A stretch of 48,145 nucleotides of DNA from Comamonadaceae bacterium (lineage in GTDB: Bacteria; Pseudomonadota; Gammaproteobacteria; Burkholderiales; Burkholderiaceae_C): assembly GCA_009996515.1 (NCBI GenBank), contig JAACZV010000027.1:1-48145 (forward strand). Direction: 5' to 3'. The notes beneath the pieces were generated by a model, which was not told where the DNA came from, did not search any database, and saw nothing but the letters and a program-made list of their open reading frames with translations. Positions 43,817 through 48,145 of this stretch are shown one piece after another. The translations under genes were made by a program, and so were the position numbers. Each line of letters starts with the position of its first letter. Positions within the stretch are counted from its first letter, which is position 1.

Positions 43817-43901
43817 GAAGCCAGTCCGGATCACCCCTGAGCCCTGCGCTCGGCCGACCCGCCTCCCTCCACCGATTTCGCCTCACCTGGCCGACAAGTC
43901 C

Positions 43902-44411
43902 ATGAACCGCAAGACCTTTTCACGCTCCATCGTGTCATCCGTCCGCAAGGGCATCGCCCTGACCCTGCTGCTCGGCACCGCCGCCGTGCAGGCCGGCCCG
44001 GTCACCGTCGACTACACCATCTTCACCGGCAACTCGGTGTGGGGCACCGGCAGCTTCAGCGGCAACGACGCTGATGGCAACGGCCTGCTGAGCCTGGCCG
44101 AGCTGATCAGCTTCAACGGCAGCAACAACGTCGAGGGCCAGACGGTCACGCTGGCCGGCCTGTCGGGCTTCGGCGACTTCGACATCAGCCACAACCTGTG
44201 GCTGGCCAACGGCACGGGCTGGGGCCGCAGCGGCTTCGCCTATTTCAGCTGGAACGGCACCACGAACTCGGTCAACAACATGTGGGCCCGCGCCGTCACG
44301 CAGGTGAGCGGCGGCAACACCGTCCCCGAGCCGGGCAGCCTGGCCCTGGGCGGCATTGCGCTGCTGGGTCTGGCCGGCGTTCGCCGCAGCCAGCGCAACA
44401 ACGCCCGCTGA
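43902..44411 (+). CDS. PEP-CTERM sorting-domain protein with EF-hand loop
   Basis: Exported protein of 169 residues. A signal peptide (about 1-31) precedes a beta-rich domain with many Gly, Asn and Ser residues. The C-terminal VPEPGSLALGGIALLGLAGVRRSQR has the PEP motif, a TM segment and basic tail recognised by exosortase EpsH-type sorting, so the protein is destined for the outer surface or extracellular matrix. Residues 56-67 read DADGNGLLSLAE, a complete EF-hand loop (positions 1, 3, 5 and 12 are Asp, Asp, Asn and Glu), so calcium binding is likely. It stands alone, with its own promoter. Confidence 0.85.
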   Translation: MNRKTFSRSIVSSVRKGIALTLLLGTAAVQAGPVTVDYTIFTGNSVWGTGSFSGNDADGNGLLSLAELISFNGSNNVEGQTVTLAGLSGFGDFDISHNLWLANGTGWGRSGFAYFSWNGTTNSVNNMWARAVTQVSGGNTVPEPGSLALGGIALLGLAGVRRSQRNNAR

Positions 44412-44499
44412 GGCGGCGCTGTCGGCTGGCAATGCCCTGTCCGGGCGCTGCCGGCCGCTTTCATTTGCGCGCTTCAGTGGCCACCCCTTGGCGCGCGGC

Positions 44500-45408
44500 T
44501 CACCGTGCTTCGCGCGCCGCCAGCAACTTCCTGCGCAGCACGCCTTCGCTGTCGGCCCGCCACGCCGCAAACACCGCCGACCCCTCGATGTCTTCCGCGA
44601 GCGGCCGGAACACCGCGCCCTGAATGCCCGCGCGCTGGAAGGCCGCCGGCACGATGCTGACGCCCAGGCCTTGCGACACCAGCGACACCACCGACAGCCA
44701 GTGCCGGCCCTCGTGCTGCAGCCGCGGGTAGAAGCCGTGCTGGCGGCAGATCTCGACGATGCGGGCGTGGTAGTCCGGCGAGCCCTTGCGTGAGAACAGG
44801 ATGAAGGGCTGGTCGCTCAGCGCCGCCAGCGGAATTTCATCCCGCGCCGCCAGCGGGTGGCTCGCCGGCAGGCAGGCGAGGAAGGGTTCGGTGTAGAGCG
44901 GCTGCGAGGCCAGCGCCGGCGGCAGGCGGTCGGTGTGGACCAGGCCCAGGTCCAGTTCCTCGCCCAGCAGCGCGTCGATCTGGTCCTGCGAGTTCAGCTC
45001 CACGACGACGACCTCGACCTTGGGGTGGTCCGTCTGGAAGGCCTGCAGCCAGGCCGACAGGCCGTTGAACAGCGTGGAGCCGACGAAGCCCAGGCGCAGC
45101 CGCCCCACCTCGCCGGCCTGCACCTCGCGGGCCAGCGCGCAGGCGTCCTCGGCGCGGTCCAGCAGGCCTTGCGCGCTGGCGCGGAAGGCCTGGCCCGCGG
45201 GCGTCAGGCGCACGCCCTTGCTGTCGCGGTCGAAGAGGCGCGCGCCCACGCTGGCCTCCAGCTGCTGGATGGCCACCGACAGCGGCGGCTGCGTCAGGCC
45301 CAGGCGCTCGGCGGCACGGCCGAAGTGCAGCTCCTCGGCCAGCGCGATGAAATAGCGCAGGTGGCGGAACTCCATCGAGCGGGTGGCGGCGTGGGTTTCC
45401 ATAGGCAT
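44500..45408 (-). CDS. LysR-family regulator, probable GcdR
   Basis: LysR regulator of 302 residues. The helix-turn-helix is [37 protein letters not shown], and the effector domain includes [22 protein letters not shown] and [12 protein letters not shown], like the BenM/CatM branch. It is divergent from the glutaryl-CoA dehydrogenase gene, the position of GcdR in related bacteria, and probably activates that gene. ATG 45408 (MPMETH) is used; ATG 45375 (MEFRHL) is the common family start and is equally plausible. No clear Shine-Dalgarno separates them. Confidence 0.88.
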   Translation of the reverse strand: MPMETHAATRSMEFRHLRYFIALAEELHFGRAAERLGLTQPPLSVAIQQLEASVGARLFDRDSKGVRLTPAGQAFRASAQGLLDRAEDACALAREVQAGEVGRLRLGFVGSTLFNGLSAWLQAFQTDHPKVEVVVVELNSQDQIDALLGEELDLGLVHTDRLPPALASQPLYTEPFLACLPASHPLAARDEIPLAALSDQPFILFSRKGSPDYHARIVEICRQHGFYPRLQHEGRHWLSVVSLVSQGLGVSIVPAAFQRAGIQGAVFRPLAEDIEGSAVFAAWRADSEGVLRRKLLAAREAR

Positions 45409-45523
45409 GGCGAATCGTCGAAGTCGTTTCTTGAATTGGACACGAATCGCCGCCCAAGGAATACTGGGCGCCATACGCGCCCCGGCTCATGGCCTGGGTG
45501 AACCCGATCAACGAGGACACACC

Positions 45524-46702
45524 ATGGCCACCAAGGCAAGCTTCCACTGGGACGACCCGCTGCTGCTCAACGAGCAGCTCACCGACGACGAACGCATGGT
45601 GCGCGACGCCGCCGCGGCCTATTGCAACGACCGGCTGCGCCCGCGGGTGCTGGAGGCCTTCCGCAACGAGAAGACCGACGCGGGCATCTTCCGCGAGATG
45701 GGCGAGCTGGGCCTGCTGGGCCCCACCATCCCGACCGAGTACGGCGGCGCCGGCCTGAACTACGTCTGCTACGGCCTGATCGCCCGCGAAGTCGAACGCG
45801 TGGATTCGGGCTACCGCTCGATGATGAGCGTGCAGTCCTCGCTCGTGATGGTGCCCATCCACGAGTTCGGCAACGAAGCGACCAAGCAGAAGTACCTGCC
45901 CAAGCTGGCGACCGGCGAGTGGATAGGCTGCTTCGGCCTCACCGAGCCCAACCACGGCTCCGACCCCGGCTCCATGATCACGCGCGCCCGCAAGGTCGAC
46001 GGCGGCTATGAGCTGACCGGCAGCAAGATGTGGATCACCAACAGCCCCATCGCCGACGTCTTCGTCGTCTGGGCCAAGGACGACGGCGGCCAGATCCGTG
46101 GCTTCGTGCTGGAAAAGGGCTGGAAGGGCCTCACGGCGCCGGCCATCCACGGCAAGGTGGGCCTGCGGGCTTCCATCACCGGTGAGATCGTCATGGACAA
46201 GGTGTTCTGCCCCGAGGAGAACGCCTTCCCTGAAGTCCGTGGGTTGAAAGGGCCGTTCACCTGCCTGAACAGCGCCCGCTACGGCATCGCCTGGGGCGCC
46301 CTGGGCGCGGCCGAGGACTGCTGGCACACGGCCCGCCAGTACACGCTGGACCGCAAGCAGTTCGGCAAGCCGCTGGCGGCCAACCAGCTGATCCAGAAGA
46401 AGCTGGCCGACATGCAGACCGAGATCACGCTGGGCCTGCAGGGCTGCCTGCGCCTGGGGCGCATGAAGGACGAGGGCACGGCGGCCGTGGAGATCACGTC
46501 CATCATGAAGCGCAACAGCTGCGGCAAGAGCCTGGAGATCGCCCGCATGGCGCGCGACATGCTGGGCGGCAACGGCATCTCCGACGAGTTCGGCATTGCC
46601 CGCCACCTCGTCAACCTCGAAGTGGTGAACACCTACGAGGGCACGCACGACATCCACGCGCTGATCCTGGGCCGCGCGCAGACGGGCATCGCGGCGTTCT
46701 GA
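45524..46702 (+). CDS. gcdH: Glutaryl-CoA dehydrogenase
   Basis: Acyl-CoA dehydrogenase of 392 residues that converts glutaryl-CoA to crotonyl-CoA in lysine, hydroxylysine and tryptophan breakdown. It has [15 protein letters not shown] (FAD/substrate loop), [39 protein letters not shown] and the catalytic base Glu372 in [16 protein letters not shown]. The Arg in NSARYG and overall length fit GcdH rather than short-chain enzymes. GAGGA at 45513-45517 supports ATG 45524. It is divergent from the LysR gene. Confidence 0.94.
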   Translation: MATKASFHWDDPLLLNEQLTDDERMVRDAAAAYCNDRLRPRVLEAFRNEKTDAGIFREMGELGLLGPTIPTEYGGAGLNYVCYGLIAREVERVDSGYRSMMSVQSSLVMVPIHEFGNEATKQKYLPKLATGEWIGCFGLTEPNHGSDPGSMITRARKVDGGYELTGSKMWITNSPIADVFVVWAKDDGGQIRGFVLEKGWKGLTAPAIHGKVGLRASITGEIVMDKVFCPEENAFPEVRGLKGPFTCLNSARYGIAWGALGAAEDCWHTARQYTLDRKQFGKPLAANQLIQKKLADMQTEITLGLQGCLRLGRMKDEGTAAVEITSIMKRNSCGKSLEIARMARDMLGGNGISDEFGIARHLVNLEVVNTYEGTHDIHALILGRAQTGIAAF

Positions 46703-46721
46703 GGCCTGTGCGGGACAGGCC
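46703..46721 (+). other. Hairpin directly after gcdH
   Basis: GGCCTGT (46703-46709) and ACAGGCC (46715-46721) form a perfect 7-bp stem with a 5-nt loop immediately after the stop codon. GGCCTGT appears again about 12 bp later. It may be a transcript-end hairpin, but no T-run follows. Confidence 0.4.
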
Positions 46722-46823
46722 TGCTCCGAGGGCCGGCCTGTCTCCCACCGAATCGGAGGGTGGCTTGAGGCAGGGCGGGCCGCGCCAGGCATGCTCCCGG
46801 TCTTCCCGACCCGGAGACCGCCC

Positions 46824-47273
46824 ATGACCTCCCGCCGCCATGCCCTGTTCGCCGCCGCCGCGCTTCCCGCCGCCGGCGGAGCCGCCGCTGCCGCCCCCGT
46901 CTGGCCCGATGCCGACGAGATCGCCCGGCGCGTGGCCGAGGTGTCGGCCACCGAGACCGCCTTCGCCGCCGCATTCGTGGCCCGCGACCTGGCACGCTTT
47001 CGAAGCTTCCTGGCGCCGGACACGATCTGGATGGGCAAGCAGCCCCTTCACGGGCCGGACGCCGTCATGCAGGCCTGGAACGCCTGGCTGACGGCGCCGC
47101 AGCCGCCCTTCAGCTGGGGCCCCGACCTGGCCCTGGTGCTGCCCAGCGGCGAGCTGGCGCGCACCAGCGGGCCGGTGCGCGACCCGGACGGCAGGCAGAT
47201 CGGCCGCTTCCAGTCCACCTGGCGGCGCAAGCCCGCCGGCGGCTGGGAGATCGTGTTCGACTTCGGGACTTGA
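46824..47273 (+). CDS. Exported NTF2-like/SnoaL-type protein
   Basis: A protein of 149 residues. An N-terminal twin-arginine-like signal (SRRHALFAAAALPAAGG, about 3-25) precedes a DUF4440/NTF2-like domain: ATETAFAAAFVARDLARFRSFLAPDTIWMG (about 39-68), then HGPDAVMQAWNAWL and a C-terminal FQSTWRRKPAGGWEIVFDFGT strand pair. The family includes ketosteroid-isomerase-like and calcium/calmodulin-association folds; the substrate is unknown. GGAG at 46813-46816 supports ATG 46824. Confidence 0.75.
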   Translation: MTSRRHALFAAAALPAAGGAAAAAPVWPDADEIARRVAEVSATETAFAAAFVARDLARFRSFLAPDTIWMGKQPLHGPDAVMQAWNAWLTAPQPPFSWGPDLALVLPSGELARTSGPVRDPDGRQIGRFQSTWRRKPAGGWEIVFDFGT

Positions 47274-47288
47274 GGCGCGGTTCCGAAC

Positions 47289-48071
47289 TCAGCGCGGCGG
47301 GGTCAGCCGGATCTCGAACAGCTTGGGCCAGAGCTTGCCGGTGACGAACAGCCGCCTGGTCTTGGCGTCATAGGCGATGCCGTTGAGCACGTCGTCGGCG
47401 CCGCGGCGCTGGGGCAGCAGGCCGCTCAGGTCTATCCAGCCGGTCACCTGGCCGGTCTTGGGGTTGATGCGGGCGATGCGGTCGCTCTGCCAGACGTTGG
47501 CGTAGACCTCGCCCTCCACCCATTCCAGCTCGTTGAGCAGCTCGACGGGCCGGCCGCCCGCCGTCACGCGCACGCGGCGCAGCTCCTTGAAGCTCAGCGG
47601 GTCCAGGAAGCGCAGCTCGGCCGTGCCGTCGCTCATGATGAGCTCGCGGCCGTCGTGGGTGATGCCCCAGCCCTCGCCGGCGTAGCTGAACTTGCGCCAG
47701 AGCTTGAAGGTCTTCAGGTCCAGCACGAAGGCGGTCTGCTCCTGCCAGGTGATGCCGATGAGGCGGTCGCCCCACAGCGTGATGCCCTCGCCGAAGAACT
47801 CCGCGGGCAGCTCCACACCCTGCACGACGCGGCCGGTCGTGATCTCCACCTTGCGGATGCTGGAGCGGCCGCGCAGGCCGGTGCTCTCGTACAGGAAGCC
47901 ATCGTGGAAGAACAGGCCTTGCGTGAAGGCATCGGGGTCGTGCGGGTAGCTGTTGACGACCTGGTAGCCCTGCACGGGCGGCGTGGCGGCCCGCAGGGGC
48001 AGCGGCGCCAGCGTGGCGCCCGCGAGGGCGGCCAGCAGCGCGCGGCGCGAGGAGGGGGGAGTCGGGTGCAT
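47289..48071 (-). CDS. Glutaminyl-peptide cyclotransferase (plant-type QC)
   Basis: Exported protein of 260 residues with a twin-arginine-type signal (SSRRALLAALAGATL, about 7-30). It is a five-bladed beta-propeller of the plant-type glutamine cyclotransferase family: YPHDPDAFTQGLFFHDGFLYESTGLRG, LTWQEQTAFVLD-like blade, GEGWGITHDGRELIMSDGTA, LNELEWVEGEVYANVWQSDRIARI and VLNGIAYDAKTRRLFVTGKLWP. It converts N-terminal Gln of peptides or proteins to pyroglutamate in the periplasm. Start ATG 48071 (MHPTPPS) is preferred over an upstream in-frame start at 48089. It converges on the NTF2-like gene. Confidence 0.9.
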   Translation of the reverse strand: MHPTPPSSRRALLAALAGATLAPLPLRAATPPVQGYQVVNSYPHDPDAFTQGLFFHDGFLYESTGLRGRSSIRKVEITTGRVVQGVELPAEFFGEGITLWGDRLIGITWQEQTAFVLDLKTFKLWRKFSYAGEGWGITHDGRELIMSDGTAELRFLDPLSFKELRRVRVTAGGRPVELLNELEWVEGEVYANVWQSDRIARINPKTGQVTGWIDLSGLLPQRRGADDVLNGIAYDAKTRRLFVTGKLWPKLFEIRLTPPR

Positions 48072-48127
48072 GCCGGCAGCGTAAATCAATCCTGCGCCGC
48101 GGCCTGGCGGGCCGCTTGCGCCGACTA

Positions 48128-48145
48128 GGGCCTGTGAACACTAGG
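48128..48145 (+). mobile_element. Possible left end of an IS5-family element
   Basis: The last bases read GGGCCTGTGAACACTAGG, preceded by ACTA. This resembles terminal inverted repeats of IS5-family elements that target CTAG/TNA sites, with ACTAGG occurring on both sides. No transposase is visible before the window ends. Confidence 0.25.

Noticed and set aside
45499-45512. GTGAACCCGATCAA before gcdH as an FNR box
   Set aside because: The left half does not match TTGAT or TTGCG, and the site is too close to the start codon. A LysR gene is the evident regulator.
1-48145. CRISPR array, phage genes or rRNA
   Set aside because: No regularly spaced repeats, phage structural genes, integrase or rRNA sequence was seen anywhere in the window.

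Overview
The window is about 48 kb of very GC-rich bacterial chromosome with dense, mostly overlapping operons. The gene content suggests a betaproteobacterium of the Burkholderiales, in the Roseateles/Rubrivivax/Leptothrix neighbourhood. It has heavy-metal RND efflux with CzcI and DUF3240 partners, a Bug/TctC periplasmic receptor, a kynBUA tryptophan operon, LysR-controlled glutaryl-CoA dehydrogenase and a PEP-CTERM surface protein. This placement is inferred from gene families; no rRNA or other marker gene is present.

Layout. 1-64: 3' part of a tRNA-His gene, followed by a strong intrinsic terminator and about 450 bp with no convincing gene. 580-8391: a heavy-metal RND efflux operon (adaptor, pump, DUF3240 protein, outer-membrane channel) followed by its own response regulator and histidine kinase. 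8445-11654: exported 5-hydroxyisourate-hydrolase-like and HbpS/GlcG-like proteins, divergent from a CusRS/HprRS-type two-component system with a CusR-like box between them. 11919-23794: an energy and low-oxygen stress island. It holds a phosphoribosyltransferase, four universal stress proteins, a zinc alcohol dehydrogenase, an ADP-forming acyl-CoA synthetase fused to a GNAT acetyltransferase, an extra FtsH, a polysaccharide deacetylase/glycoside hydrolase operon and a CBS-domain protein. 23918-30550: a lipoprotein cytochrome c, then czcICBA. 30575-36881: a small exported protein, a DecR-like Lrp regulator divergent from a three-domain sulfur enzyme (cysteine desulfurase, metallo-beta-lactamase and rhodanese), an L-2-hydroxyglutarate-oxidase-like flavoprotein and an aminopeptidase P. 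37110-40770: a glycosyltransferase/TctC/membrane protein operon divergent from a LysR regulator. 40887-43623: kynBUA. 43902-48071: a PEP-CTERM protein with an EF-hand, a LysR regulator divergent from gcdH, an NTF2-like protein and a plant-type glutaminyl cyclotransferase. The last bases may be an insertion-sequence end.

Two systems stand out. First, five 14-bp sites of the form (TTGAT or TTGCG)-N4-(ATCAA or CGCAA) lie upstream of the stress-island operons, each 21-22 bp before a TANNNT-like -10 in at least one direction. This is the geometry of an FNR/DNR/NnrR-activated class II promoter, so the island looks like one co-regulated low-oxygen or nitric-oxide regulon whose regulator lies outside the window. 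Second, the 747-residue desulfurase-MBL-rhodanese fusion sits divergent from a cysteine-type Lrp regulator. It may be a one-polypeptide cysteine-sulfur detoxification machine that takes cysteine sulfur to persulfide, then sulfite, then thiosulfate.
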